Assembly: GCA_022495995.1 (NCBI GenBank)
Contig: JAFEMH010002494.1
Span: 1 to 64,000, forward strand
DNA length: 64,000 nt
DNA from: Adenophora triphylla var. japonica
Taxonomy: Eukaryota; Streptophyta; Magnoliopsida; Asterales; Campanulaceae
Direction: 5' to 3'
Shown here: positions 45,651-58,479 of the stretch, piece by piece
Layout of the letters: the number at the start of each line of letters is the position of its first letter
Numbering within the stretch: position 1 is the first letter of the stretch
Program-made: the position numbers and the translations under genes
Notes under the pieces: generated by a model
Seen by the model: the letters and a program-made list of their open reading frames with translations, nothing else
Database searches by the model: none
Told to the model about the DNA's origin: nothing

Positions 45651-47335
45651 AATGGTGTCGGATGGCCATACGGCCAGAAGTCTACAGCAGATGAGGGCGT
45701 ACCACCTCGGCCAGAAGAAAATCCCAGCCACTCCTCACCACCTAGGAACCCTAACTTAAGGGTTACCAGTCACAGGGATGGTTGACGATACTGTGCCTTC
45801 AAACGGCCAGGAGAAGAGAGAAAAGGCTCGCCGCCGAGCGCCGCAGGAGACCTCCACTGGAAAGGAGGCCTCGAGACAACGGCAAGATACGCAGGAGGTC
45901 CCTCTAACTCCTAATCTCGACAGGCGGCTTTCCTCGTCGAAAGAGCCAACGCCCTCAAGGAGTTTTTGCAAATCCAAGACGAGCTCATTCGTATGGCCGC
46001 TCCTCAAGCTCCCTGCATCCCACCAAACAATCTCGTCAGAAGGAGGAGAAGAAACCAGAGAGAGAATGCCGGTCGTCGCGAAGGGACCGCCACCGAGAAT
46101 GAACGGGTTGCACTACGCCTGACCTAAGTGGATCACATTAACGAGAGGCGGAGCCAAGGAGCACCGTCGCAAAGAACGACGACTGGGAAGTAGACCTGCA
46201 GAGCGTTAGTCGCCGAGAACCCCGAAGCAAATCGGGACCGCATTGTCCGCGGTCGTCCACTGCACTCCGTCATCAAGAAATGAACAAGCGCAGCCAAAGA
46301 GAGAGAACTCGTACCCCACCTCGTCATGAACGAGAACCGTCAAGATCTTATAGGCCGTCTCCCTCCTAGCTACAGGAGCGATCCATCTCACGACGACCCG
46401 CCCCCACCGTGAGGCAACGATCTAACACCGCACCCGGGGCCCCGTCAAGATAGGATTCCCCACGCCGTCCCAAACAGAGGGGTAGATATGAGAGAGTTCT
46501 TGAGACCGAGGCGCCAAGTGGAAGAACCGACGAGAAAAGAAAGAAAACGGACAAATGACGACTCCGATGACGACGGTGGCACTGGCGAATCCCTCGCACC
46601 CCGGATGTTGGAAACAGACCCCGTAACCGGGCTTTAACCTACCCAAACTTAAACCATATGACGGCTCCACTGCCAGCCATCGACCACATGCAACACCTCG
46701 AGGCACAAATGTACGTAGTGGCAAAAGCTTCAGGCCACGACGACATCATGTGCAAAGCTCTTACGAGCACACTGGTCGACGCAGCTCTGAGGTGGTTTAG
46801 AAGCTTGCCCAAGGGGAGTATCGAATCATGGAAGCAGATGAGAAAGAAGTTTTTGGGAAGATTTGCTACGGCAGGAGAGCGTCGTAAGACTGTCAACGAC
46901 CTTAGCAATATATCCCAAGGAGCCACTGAAAGTTCGATGAACTACTTCAAGAGATTCATGAAACTGGTAGATCAGATTGATGAAGACCTAATGCAGGGAA
47001 ATCATAAATTGCTTCAGCACGGCGTCATTTCCACTCTAGACTACGAGCTTCAAGTCCACCCGGCCAAGTCCCGCAAAGACCTCTATGCCAAGGCGTACGC
47101 CGTCGCCGAGGCTGAAGAAAGAAAGGTTCAAAGGGAAGGAAAGGCCGTCGACGAGGTTGAGGCGACAAAATCTAGGAAAGATAAAGTCGGAGATAAAGGA
47201 AAAAACAAGCTGAAAGCAGAAAAAGTCCCGGAGTCGTACACTCCACTCACTGTGTCTAGAGCAGAAATTTTGAGCAACGTTGATTTCGGCCCTACGCCAA
47301 AGATGAATCCCAACGGAAGGGAAAGAAAAACATGA
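45651..47335 (+). pseudogene. Tat-type gag pseudogene
   Basis: An Arg/Ser/Pro-rich N-terminal part (for example QEKREKARRRAPQETSTGKE at about 45808) is followed, after frame breaks between 46120 and 46650, by the gag core at 46658-47335: LEAQMYVVAKASGHDDIMCK, LRWFRSLPKGSIESWKQM, KKFLGRFATAGERRKT. The core ends in a Lys/Glu-rich linker. This is the Retrotrans_gag fold typical of Tat elements. Confidence 0.8.
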
Positions 47336-50300
47336 ACAAGTATTGCGAATATCACAGGATAAAGGACATGATACCGAGGAATGTTTCAAACTTGAAAAAG
47401 ATCATTCAAAGATGGATCGACGATGGGCGACTGAGAATATGTAAGGAAGGATCGTCAGCGGCCAACACACGAGCCGCTAACGACGACCCTCCCCAGAGGA
47501 ATCCTAGAATGGTCCTGGTAATCTCTGAAGAGACGAGCAAGAACCAAATTAAGAGCGCCATCTACCATCTAAAGAAGGCCCCACATGTCCCCCAAAAATC
47601 AGAAACTCCAAACGACGTGATAAGTTTCTTTCCCTACGAGTTGCCAGCCAATCCATTAGCTCGTCAACAAACTCTAGTCATACCGGTTTCATCGATAACT
47701 CGCGAATCAAGAAGAATTTTGATCGATACAGGCGGCCAAAGACATCTTGTTTTACAACGTCTACCGTAGAACGGGTCTACCCGATAGCCGCCTAAGTCCT
47801 TACTTAGGTCGTCTAGAAGGATTCACCAATCACCGGTAGATGCAAAGGCCAAATCGACCTTCCAATGACATCGGAGAACACCCATCGAGAACAATCAAAA
47901 CAAAGTGACTTTCATTGTGATCGACGCCGTCGCCGACTACCATGCAATCCTCGTCAACCGGGTCAAGCCGCTGGGATCGTCGCCTCAGCTCCCCATCAAC
48001 GAGTCAAATTTCCATCCCGTGCCGGAGTAGGATGTGTGTTGGGGACGGCCCTGTAATTCCTAGAGCATGTATTGAAGGCAAAACGGACCATTGAAATCGA
48101 CGATCCGCATCACACAAATAAGCTCTCTAAATCCGTCAAGCAAACGACGACCTCGTATACTGGCATCTCGACGATCAAGTGCATAGACGACCCCGGGGTC
48201 TATGAGGAAATATTCATGGACGACCAAGCTGCAAAGCCACAACTTTTGGTCGCCCAAGAATCGGGGGCCGAGCTGGATAAATTGATCGACGACGAAGTAC
48301 CAGATCTGACGCCTGAAGCAAGAAGGAAAATTAAAGAGATCGTCATTGAATCCATGGACTTTAGGGGCGATGCCCCTGAGATGAAGCCACCACGAGCTAA
48401 ATGAACCGGTCATTAACCCTAGCTATCCAGAGCGTAAAATCAAACCGGGGTCTCGCTAAGCACCGAGGAGAGGGAAGAGATAATCTCCCTACTCAAACGT
48501 AACCTCGACGTTTTGCCCGGAAAGTAGAAGACATGAAGGGAATTAGAGAGGACGTGGCAGTTCATAAGCTTGGGGTGAACCCCACCATGAAATTCAAAGA
48601 GCAAAGGTGTCGAGTTTTTTCAGCTGAAAAAGAGATTGCTATAAAGCAGGAGATTGAAAAATTACTGAGTGCTGGGATTATTGTGAACGCTGGGTTCACA
48701 ACTTGGTTAGCCAATGTGGTTCTTGTAAAAAAGCCAAATGGGAAGTGGAGATTATGTGTTGACTTTACCGATCTAAACCTAGCGTGCCCCAAGGACAAGC
48801 TTACCCTTGCCAAGAATCGACAAGCTCGTCGACTCTGTGGCCGGCCATTCAACTTTGAGCTTTCTTGATGCCTACTCCGGCTATCACCAAATCAAGATGG
48901 CCGAGGAAGATATCCCAAAGACGGCTTTTCAGGCGGCAGGGGGAACGTACTGTTATACGAAGATGCCTTTTGGGCTTAAGAACGCCGGTGCCACTTACCA
49001 AAGAATGATAAACAAGGTATTCAAAGACCAGATCGGAGACAACTTAGAGGCGTATGTTGATGACATGGTCGTCAAGAGTAGAAAGAGAAAGCATGTCGAC
49101 GACCTACAGCAAACTTTCTCCAACCTCCGAACAAATGATATGGTCCTCAACCCAGCTAAATGCGTCTTTGGTGTTGCAAAGAGAAAGTTCCTAGGATTCA
49201 TGCTCTCTCTGGGAATCGAAGCCAATCCTGAGAAAATAAAGGCTTTGATAGACATGGCCGAACCTACGAGCATCAAGGAGGTTCAGCGTTTAAATGGTCG
49301 AGTAGCAGCCCTAGGTCGTTTTATTGCCAAGTCTGCTGAGAGGTCACTTCCATTTTTTAAAGCTCTTCGAGGGGCAAAGGACTTCAAATGGACGGATGAA
49401 TGTTCTCAGTCGTTTAAACAAACAAAGAGTATCTTGGCTCCCCACCACTCCTACAAAGCCCCGTAGCGGGGGAAGACCTTTACGTTTATCTCTCGGCGAG
49501 TGACAAGGCCGTCGCCGCCGTATTGGTCAGGGAGGAGGGTGGAACACAGAGGCCAGTCTACTATGTCAGCAAGGCTCTATCGGATGTGGAAACTCGTTAT
49601 TTTAACGCGGAGAAGATCGCTTAAGCTCTCGTAATTACAAAGACGAAAGCTACGAGCATACTTCTCTCGCTCACCCCATCATCGCTTATACGGATGCCCC
49701 CGCGCAAGATCTTGCACCGTCCCGAAAGCTCGGGTCGTCTACTCAACCTGAGTATTGAGCCGACCGAGTTTGATATCGAGTATAGGACGAGAAAGACCCT
49801 ACAGCACAATCATTAGCGTACTTCCCGGTCGAAACATCATTCAAGGTTGCCGACGACCAAAGACAAATTTAAAAATGACAAGGGCAAGGAAGTCAACGAC
49901 AAACCAGAGGAGTTGGTTTTGCCCGTAGGTCACCGGAAGATTTATTCAGACGGCCGCCTACTAGAAATCCGAGCTGGGTGGATCGTTCTTGTCGAGCCCG
50001 AAAGTGGAACAGCAAGAAGTATTGAGGTTCAAGTTTCAAGCATCTAACAATCAGCGGAGTACGAAGCGCTCATAGCGCCCATCGAATACGCCAAGTGTTT
50101 TAGGGCTACCAAAATCGCAGCATTTTGTGATTCCCAGCTGATAGTGAATCAAGTACGTGGAGAATATCAGTCGTCGATTCTACACTACGTAAGTACCATT
50201 CGTTGGTCGGAGAGTTGATCCAGGGTTAGAATTTTGGGCCATACAGAGGATAGCTCGAGAAAATAACGAACACGCCGACCTGCTCTCCAAGCTAGCTACG

Positions 50301-51612
50301 GACCAACTCCCGCAGGAGGAGCACGGCCATCACCTAGCCTACTTGGAACAACCACCCTACGATCGAGTAAAGGTAATGTGCAACGCCGAAGGTCCAAGAT
50401 GCCGGATAGACGAGCCGAAAAATTTCATTCAACGGAATGAGTTGCCGACTGACGAGGTTTTAGCAAGGCAAATCAAGAGAAAGTCCCCGCATTTACTTGC
50501 CGTAGAGGGAGAGCTTTACCGACGATCCATTACTGCACCATTATTGAAGTGCGTCCACCCCGACAAGATCGTTCAATTACCGTTCGAGGTACACCAAGGA
50601 GAATGCGGGGCCACCCCGGGGCCCGAACGTTGGCCGATAAGATCATTACCATGGGATACTATCGGCCCCACCTCCGTGAAGACGCCAAACAGCCAGGAAA
50701 AGTGTGATACCTCGCCACGCTTTCGCCGACCTCCCCAAGCTACCAACGACCGAGCAAACCCCGTCATGGCCGCCGTCGTTTGATATGTGGGGTGTCGACT
50801 GATTGGGCCGTTTCCACCGGCCAAGGGAGGAGTCAAGTATGTAATCGTAGCAGTTGACTATTTTTCAACGTGGGTGGAGGCCAAGGCCTTGAACAAAATC
50901 ACTGAAAACAACGCCCTAAGCTTCATCCATGATTCAATATGGTGTCGCTTCGAATCCTAAGGGTGATCGTTTCGTATAATGGCCTCGCAATTTTCAAGAA
51001 AGTTCGAGCAAGAGTTGAACAGACGGGGGTCAAACACTCTAAGTCGTCGGTTGCCTATCCCCAAGGCAACGGCAAGCCGAAGCCGCAAACAAGCTCGTCC
51101 CGTCTCGCTTTGTGTAAAATCTGGAAGGAAAGGATACAAGATGGTCGGACGGACTACCCTCGCCTCTTTGGGCTGTCCGCACATCCACCCGGGGGCCAAC
51201 GGGGGAAACTCCATTTGCTTTGGCCTATGGCTCAGAGGCCATGGCTCCCGCCGAGCTTCAGCTGCCAACAGACCGAGTTGCTCTCTACGACGTCGAAAAG
51301 AACATCCATAACCGGCAAGTTGACCTGGACCTCGTAGACGAGCGGAGATTGGACGCCCAATTAAGGATGGAGAATTACAAAAAGAAAACCAAGGCTTATC
51401 ATGACAAGAAGGTGAAGAGAAGGTTCTTTAAAGTAGGTGACCATGTGCTCGTAAAGATCGAAGCGACGGGACTCAAAGCCCGCCAAAACAAACTCTCCCC
51501 AATCGGGAAGCGGCCATACGTCGTCACAAGTGTGGTCGAGAAGGAACCTACCGCCCGTCTAAGCCCAACGGGGAACATCTCAAGCATCCATGGCACGCCA
51601 ATCATCCGATGA
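47332..51612 (+). pseudogene. Tat-type protease-pol pseudogene
   Basis: Zinc-type motif KYCEYHRIK (47338); protease RRILIDTGGQRHL near 47712-47750; reverse transcriptase 48533-49180, with VKKPNGKWRLCVDFTDLN, MPFGLKNAGATYQRM and YVDDMVVKS. RNase H begins at about 49465 (SASDKAVAAVLV). A second RNase H-like region lies near 49935-50190 (KIYSDG, GPES-like VEPESGT, FCDSQLIVNQVRGEYQ). The integrase core is near 50780-50890 (VIVAVDYFSTWVEAKAL), with its C-terminal part at 51220-51612 (YGSEAMAPAELQLPT, FKVGDHVLVK). Frameshifts and stops occur every few hundred bases. Confidence 0.88.
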
Positions 51613-52440
51613 AGTATTACTTTTGATCGTCGTCGCCGAAAACACTCGCCGCCCTCAAGGCACCCCTTTGTGATTCTTAGTTTAAACTTTTTATTGTCAT
51701 TTTGTAAGAAGTTTTTGAGGTCTCAGACTTTTGAAGTCTAAGGGATAACCTATAAATCCCCAGGTCGTGGGAAGTAAATGAGTTATCAACACGCTGTTAT
51801 TAATCAGAGATTATCAATGGAAACTCACCACTTCGCCGAACCTCGTTCATTACAAATCAAGCCTGAGGCAGTTGAAGCCTGACTTCGACCCCTACAACTA
51901 CTTTGATCAAGTATAAAAATCAGTCGTAGCAAAGACTTCGACACTTGCACTCACTTTAGCCAAGTATAAAGGTTAGACGAAGCCAGACTTCGTCGAACGC
52001 TATAACGGAATAAGACGACTCGTCCATAAAATCTTGTCTACGAGTAAGAAACCTATGAACCTTCGTACTATTCCTACGAGCCATTGAGAAGTTGAGAAAA
52101 TACAAGTTTGAACAAGCGTCGACCACATTAGGACGACCCAAGTTCTGGTCGTCACTAACAACGACCAATCATGCTTGTCCTCAAACTTACTCGTTCAAAA
52201 CAAGTTATCACATGCTATCTACGTTAACACGATTAACTAACGTAACACAAAGGCATTGAATAACTTAAACATAGAGCAAATATTGTACGTACGACCCTCT
52301 AAACAAAGAGGAAACAGCCGACTATATTACAAAAAGAGAAAAATTGTTTGGTGACAATGTTTGGAACCACAACCAAATAAAATGAAACATTGTTTAAGAC
52401 AACCGAATCAAACTAAACATTGTTTAAAGAGATTACAATT
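51613..52440. other. Spacer between pol and antisense ORF of the Tat-type element
   Basis: About 830 bp without a plausible coding frame. The two convergent units (pol rightward, antisense ORF leftward) end on either side of it, so it should contain both 3' ends. Repeated GACTTCGNC words around 51880-51990 are noted. Confidence 0.5.
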
Positions 52441-52442
52441 TT

Positions 52443-55392
52443 TTCAACGGAATAAACTAATGAGCGCCGCCGGCGTCTGAAGGAGCCGCATCGGGTCGTG
52501 GCCGTCTTCAATAAAGTATTTGTAATATGCATCGAAGTTGCCCTGGGACAACGGCAGGATAGCCACTCGCCTTTTCCAAATTTTGGCGTCATCCTCCCTT
52601 ATGATAAGAAAATCATTGTCAGTATAGGGGACGAGGGGATGGACAGAGCGTGCTTCGTCGTCGTGAGCTTCCTCCGTGCAAAGGTCGGCCAACTTCCGGA
52701 CGGAGAGAAGATCTTTTATTGCAGGTCCGGACAGAAGCCGCCCGGCCACGTGTTTAGCCCCATCTTTGAAGAACCCACTAGCATGCTTGGTGACCAAATA
52801 AGGCACTCGTAACTCTTCTTGAAGTCGTCGACGGCATCACGCCCGGCTTGGGCGCCAAGATCACGGCTCGTCTTCATCGCTTCAATCCGAGCCGTCGACT
52901 TCTCGGCTTCTCACAAACGCGAAGACCGTCCGAGAGCACCTTCGAGTCGCCTCGCCTTTGGCCTTCCCTTCCTTCAAGGCATCTATCTCCTTCGAAGGTT
53001 GTCCTTTTCATTCACCAAAAGCTCATGGGCCGAGTGAGCTCGCTAACGTTGGTCTCCGCCTCCTTCGGCTTTGCTCGCCCGTCCCTTATCGCCGACGGCC
53101 TTCATCACCGCTCGTTGCCCCCGAAGCTCGGCATCAAGACATTCCCTATAACCCGACGTCATGGCATCCATCATCGACGATAGCCGCAATGCTTAAATTA
53201 TTAGCACAAGTATGAACAAGACGGAGAAAGACAAACTTTAATTCGAAATACCTCAAGCTGATTAGCCCTAGACGGGCATGAAAGGTTTCGGGGGTAAGGT
53301 TGGCCTCCTTCATCCTACGAGTCAACTCAACATCCCGTCCACGCCTTGTCGAGCCGTCCCCAAAGAAGAGCGCATTGCCGTTTCTCTGCAGATAAGGGAT
53401 CCTGCCATGTGAGAAGCTTTGGCACCGAGATCGCCATCTCTTTAGCCTCGACCTTAGACAAGACCGCTGTAGACGAGCTTGGAGCATCGGCCCTTGGAGT
53501 TGACGGGTCCGACGGGCTAGGAGGGTCGATGAGATGACTTTTTCTCTTTTTGGAGGCACGAGCGTCGACCTCACGGAGCTCGGGTTCAATCTCGTGCTCC
53601 ACTTCAATACGCTCGGCCTCATCAATGGCCATCTCGAGCTCCAACAGCCTTCCATACTTGGATCAATCTCCATACCTATTGCTCTCTCAGTGCATCAACG
53701 ACGGCCCGACGGCCTCCGGTGTTCAATCCTTCGACGACGGGCTCCCTTTCGATCATCGGGATAGCACCACAGGTCTTTGGGAGTTGCTCATTCCTCGTCG
53801 TCCGCTTCTCGACGATCGAATATGGCACGGGTCGCTGCCCTCTCCTTCTTTTTGGTGCCCCTGTCACTAGCTCTGATGGCTCCATCCATTATCCTTTTTT
53901 CAATTTTATCCACGTCGTCTTGGGTAAGAACTGCATAAACGACCAAGTAAAAGAGGTTAGTTTGTATTCACGACGAGACAAGAGAATGTTAAAATTGAAA
54001 AGATAGCAGAGTCCAACCCCCATTCATTTCAAGGTTTTCACAACTTTCTTCAAGACGACTCGCTCGCGCCGTCGCACGCTTCAAACAATTATCTTTAAAA
54101 ACAAACTCCCGGTGGACGACCCAGTCAGATAGCGGGCATCCAAATCAATCTTCACTAAAGGTTCAGCCCCATGGACGGCTTTGACATCATGCCGCTCGGA
54201 TGTATCTCCATTGTGAGGCCTCTATGTCTTTGTACGAGACCCATCCAAGATCTAACAAATTGTCAATCTTTCCTTTCACTCGTCGGCCCACGGAGCTTGA
54301 AAGATATGCCTATCACCGATCGGCCCGTCGTCTCCGGAAAAGGAAACGGCCATCCTACTCGACTTTCCACCAGGATCAAATGGTTCTCCCAACCATACAC
54401 CTTGTTCGGGATATCCAAGAAAAAGTTCCTTGCGTTTTAATCGAAGATACACTCACGGTGGATTTCCCTTTGGAGGTATTCCGAGCCGTTCGCAGTATCG
54501 ACGGAATACTTTATTGCAAGGCTCGTAGCCAAGGAACTCCGCACGATGGCAAAGCCACACAAAATTCTCGACTTGTTGGCACTAAGTTCCATGGGCATAC
54601 AAAGTGAGTCCTCCAAGAACTCATTGATGAAAGGATCCAAAGGCAATCTCATGCCGAACTCAAAGTGTTTATAGAAGAAGCCCACCTTCTCCTTGCTGGT
54701 CACTAAGGATTGACGACGGGGCTCGTACTCCGTCAAACTGAGATGCTCCAACTTGTAGGTCGAAGCTTGAACCCTAAACGATCCTCGTAGGGCGTCGATC
54801 ATTTGCTTCCCGACGTCCTGTTTCCTGAGCTCGATCTTAGGCACGGCCCATTTTCCTCTTGCCCCACCTCCAAACTCATCGTCGTTTGATCCAACTTGTA
54901 CAAACGTGTGATAGGCTAAAGCTGCCTGTTTGCCCCTTGCACTGGTGCTCGGCTCGTTGGCTTAGGCGGTGGTCGGGGCCCGTCGTGATCCATCTCTACA
55001 AAACAAGGGGATAAAAGAGGGGAATCAGTCCTAACATCCGTAGGCAACGACCTACCTAGTGGCGACCTAGATTCCCCTACGACCAAAGCCCTAGTTGAAT
55101 CACGACGGGACAAAGAGTAGTGGGTCCTAACATGGGCGGGCAGATCGTTCATGGACCGGAAGGGAGTTACCCTTGGGTCACCATCCTTAAAATCCCCTAG
55201 AATCTCTCCCTCTGGGAACCCCAAGGGCTCATTCTCAAAGTTAAACTTCTCCAGGATTGAAGCACACTCAGATAAAGGAATCTCCCTCCAAATCCCCTTG
55301 GCACATTTATAAACCCTTTGATTCAACCCAAAGCCAAACTTGACACCTCTCTCGAAACTTATAGTTCTTGGTCCCATCTGACTAACCCCCAA
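52443..55392 (-). pseudogene. Antisense ORF of the Tat-type element (gypsy-type transposon domain)
   Basis: Four coding blocks run on the minus strand. 55392-54916 starts MGVSQMGPRTISFERGVKFG. 54844-54437 shows FFYKHFEFGMRLPLDPFINE and CMPMELSANKSRILCGFAIV, characteristic of PF04195 (putative gypsy-type transposon domain). 53644-53327 is acidic, then basic, with nuclear-localisation-like KKRKSH. 52806-52444 is the C-terminal block (MPYLVTKHASGFFKDGAKHV) and ends in a stop. Frames differ between blocks; introns are possible, but lesions are likelier in this copy. Such antisense ORFs are known from Grande and Retand; their function is unknown. Confidence 0.75.
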
Positions 55393-55666
55393 TGAAAAAC
55401 CCAGAAAATGAAGAACAGATGAAGATGTTACCTGGTAATGGGTTGGAAGATGCTCTTTCCGATGAGTTTTCCGGCGGAAGTTCGAAGAAATCTCTTATCC
55501 AGGCGCCTAGATACCTCACAGACGGAGTTGCCAGAACGATTGTGGTTGTCGGAGATCGTGATCCTGGTTGCTTAGGAATTCTTTCTGACGGTGGCCGGAA
55601 ATCGCCCCTCTTACTTTGCTCTCACTGATCAAGGGTTTGGAAAGTTTGAAATGATGAAGAAAGAAA

Positions 55667-55679
55667 GTTTTTATATTGG
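55667..55679 (-). promoter_or_regulatory. TATA box candidate for the antisense ORF
   Basis: CCAATATAAAAAC on the minus strand, about 275 bp upstream of the antisense ORF start and well placed for its transcription. The prediction is from sequence and position only. Confidence 0.5.
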
Positions 55680-55930
55680 GGGAAGATGAACGGTTCATTC
55701 CTGGGAAAACCAAACGGCGCAATGAGTAGGGGCATTAAATACCCTCTGCAACTTCCGAGGCACTTGTCCCATCAGAGGACACGTGGCAATTGAAGAAGAG
55801 ATCTCAGCCGCCCACGTCACCTATGCTGACGTCACCGTAATTCAAAATTCAAATTAACGGTCGTACGGATTGCCTTGGTGGGAAAATGACAACTCCTGGC
55901 CCGTCAAGACGACCATGAGTTGGGGGCCAC

Positions 55931-56857
55931 TGAACGGAATATTCTGTGATGGGCCGAGCCCAATGTTTGCTACGAGCCCAGAGGCCCAACGGGCCCATCA
56001 AAAGACCACCCGCAAAGGATCAAATCAAAGCCTTGGGCCATAGCCCGTCCAACATTGGTTGGCAGTCGTCGCCACTGAGCGACCAAGCCCATCCAAACGA
56101 CGAGCTATCGCACCATTAATGGAAGAGCTAGCTTCTAGCCCGTCGATACGCCAAGAAGAGATCGTCGACAATGAGCTAGGCCCATCTAACAACGAGTCTT
56201 CCTTCTACACCAATTGACACTCGTCCCAGAGTGAGCGTCGTAATTGAGCGACTAACCCTCTCTCGTCGAGACGTACCTCAAGGAGACGACCCAACTGGAC
56301 ATACAGCTCCAGGTCGTCTCCTCTATTAAGATTCCTCAACAAGCTTGGTTAATTAGCTAATTTGGGATAATGTCAGACCTGCTACAGTGCCTTGTTACAT
56401 GTGCAATCATGCAATCAGTAATAACTACAAAAGGCACACAGGTTGACTTTCCCTTATAAGGCAAGCTGCTTATCAATGTCAGAAGCTGCAGTGTCCTTAC
56501 ATAGACGGACCAATCCCAGCGTGACACGTGTACACCTAGAAGACAGAGCTGATCTAACGGTTGGAGACCATCCAATCCAACGGCTCTGGTGAAAACCCTA
56601 ACATCATTATTACTACTATAAATAAGAGAGTATCAACATGGACAAAGGTAATGATTTATTGCATATTCACGTACCCACTCACATATCATATTATATGCAT
56701 CACTTTTCAGTCCATCATCTTACTCTCACGCCGGAGGGGCTTGCCGGAAGATCCCCGGCGCAGTTTCACCCTTGTTTCTTGTGCTGTGCAGATCCATAGC
56801 TAGCTCATTTATTGCTGGACACAAAGAGCTGAGCCCACACGCTTTCCTGCGTGATCA
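55931..56857 (+). repeat. 3' LTR of the Tat-type element
   Basis: Preceded by the purine tract TGGGGGCCAC. Begins TGAACGGAATATTCTG, ends GCGTGATCA and is followed by the TSD ATTGT. A TATA box (ACTATAAATAAGAGAG) lies near 56617. Confidence 0.9.
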
Positions 56858-56862
56858 ATTGT

Positions 56863-57341
56863 AGTTTGAGTAAAATATACTAATGTTTTAGAATGTCGAT
56901 GTGGTAAAAAATCAATAAACAGTGATATTAAAATATTGGCCATACTCACAAAAATTTATAAATAGGCTACCTACTGAATTTAGAAAATTTTGGAAAGTGA
57001 TTTAAAAAAAATAAATTATAATCCGCTTGCAACGTTCCCTGCCTCACGTGATCCATTAAAAACATAAATGAAAAATTCCTTTTTAACCACAAAGCTCAGA
57101 TCATATCCCATTAAAACTCATCCCAAATTAAAAAAGACTAACTCCTTTGTTATTCCAAATTAAAATTCTTTAAACCCAATTATTCCAGGGAACGGCCAAA
57201 ATGAAGTTAACACCGTTAACTTCCATCAATCTCATTTTCGTGACCCCCCGTCCCATTCACACCCCTCTCTTCTTCCCTTAGAAATCAGCTCAAATCTATC
57301 ACCAGAATCGCCGGATGCAAGATTGAAAACCCTCTCCGGCC
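56863..57341. promoter_or_regulatory. Region upstream of the candidate gene at 57342
   Basis: AT-rich up to about 57180, then a pyrimidine-rich stretch (CACACCCCTCTCTTCTTCCC) just before the ATG, as in many plant 5' leaders. No clear TATA box. Confidence 0.35.
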
Positions 57342-58432
57342 ATGAATAATTTCAAGGTGAAGCAAAAAGTTGTTGACAAGCATCAGGGGAAGACTAGGAT
57401 TCGTGACGATTCGAGTTCCGTTTCCGTAATTGAGTTGGACTCCGATTCCGATGACTCTTCGCCGGCGCCTAAGAGGTCTAGGGATTTCGCCGTCGGAGCA
57501 AGTAACAAATTCCCATGTGGCCGCCGGCGCCGTCACAAAGGTCAATCACGCAAAGATTTGCCCTTCAACCTCCCTCACTCTTTCTCAACGCCCTTCGATT
57601 TGCAAGTAAGGACACCCATCTTGCTTTTGGATTTCTTTAATTGGAAAATTTCTCCTCAAACTTAGTTAATTAAACGAAATGATTGATTAGAGTGATGGGT
57701 TGTATTTGAAATTTGTTGAGCCTTGAATTTGTCTAGTAGCTGATGTGTTTGATGAAATGCTTTAGTCTGTTGGTTAGCTACTTTGGTTATTTGTTTACTT
57801 TCACTTTTGAAGATCTTTGCAATTGTGGTTAGCTAATTTGGTTATTTGGTTATTTGTTTGTTGATGTGTTATATGATCTGTAACAGGTCTTATAATTATA
57901 ACAATTGCTATAGGACCTGTTCTAGTGTTTATATGATTCCGAGTTAACATGATTCATTTTGTTTGCGATTATTTATGTGGCAGAGGATCTGTTCCAGCTC
58001 CTATAACCTTAGCTATAGGACATGTTATAGTGTGCATTTGATTTGGAGATGATTTGATTCAGTTTGATTGTTTGATGATGTGGTATATGACTTGTAATAG
58101 GTCTTATACCCCTTGCTATAGGATTTGTTGTAGTGTGCATATGATTTTGAGGCAAATTTCTTCATTATATTTTTTATTATTAATGTGACAGAGGACCTGT
58201 TCCAGGTCCTATAACCTTTGCTATAGGACCTGCTCTATTTTGCTTTTTGATTTGAATTTGCCTTAATCCAGTAACAATTGTTCAATTTGAAACTATTTGA
58301 TCTTATACCATTAGGTAAAAGACCTAAGTAGTCTTATACCATGCCTTAATTATTGTTTTTTTTTTTTTTCAGAATATTTCCTTTTTAACTATCAATGGGT
58401 TGGAGTCCAATGATGGTGATGTTGAACTTTGA
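57342..58432 (+). CDS. Candidate two-exon gene of unknown function
   Basis: Exon 1 is 57342-57605 (88 codons, MNNFKVKQKVVDKHQGKTRI...), ending at a CAA^GTAAGG donor. A T-rich acceptor (TTTTTTTCAG, 58363-58372) leads in phase to exon 2, 58373-58432 (NISFLTINGLESNDGDVEL, then TGA). The predicted protein is 107 residues, with an acidic Ser/Asp patch (SVIELDSDSDDSS) followed by KRSRDF and a basic stretch (CGRRRRHKGQSRK), which suggests a nuclear protein. I recognise no family. The intron contains the four-copy hairpin array. It could also be the 5' end of a longer gene copied or truncated by transposition. Confidence 0.4.
57882..58235. repeat. Array A: four hairpin units, about 102-112 bp apart
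   Basis: Each unit has a perfect or near-perfect stem of the form GGTCCTATA...TATAGGACC with a 7-17 base loop: 57885-57919, 57997-58022, 58099-58124 and 58205-58230. Flanks are also conserved (GACCTGTTCCA before, TGTTCTAGTGT after). It lies within the intron proposed for the candidate gene. Confidence 0.8.
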
Positions 58433-58479
58433 AAGATTGTCTGTTGTTGCAAAGTTCAATCAATTTGATTCCCTATTAA

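Larger units (their letters stand above)
44663..56857 (+). mobile_element. Tat-type Ty3/Gypsy retrotransposon with antisense ORF, 12.2 kb
   Basis: LTRs 44663-45581 and 55931-56857, with TSD ATTGT (44658-44662, 56858-56862). The interior holds gag, protease, RT, RNase H, a second RNase H-like domain and integrase (45651-51612). A 4.3-kb tail follows, with a large ORF on the opposite strand (55392-52443). A second RNase H and an extra antisense ORF between pol and the 3' LTR are known features of the Tat/Retand/Grande group. All frames carry stops and frameshifts, so the copy is inactive. Confidence 0.92.

Noticed and set aside
45756..47389. Several minus-strand frames of 60-117 codons opposite the Tat gag
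   Set aside because: Antisense shadows of the gag frame; the true antisense ORF of this element is downstream of pol.
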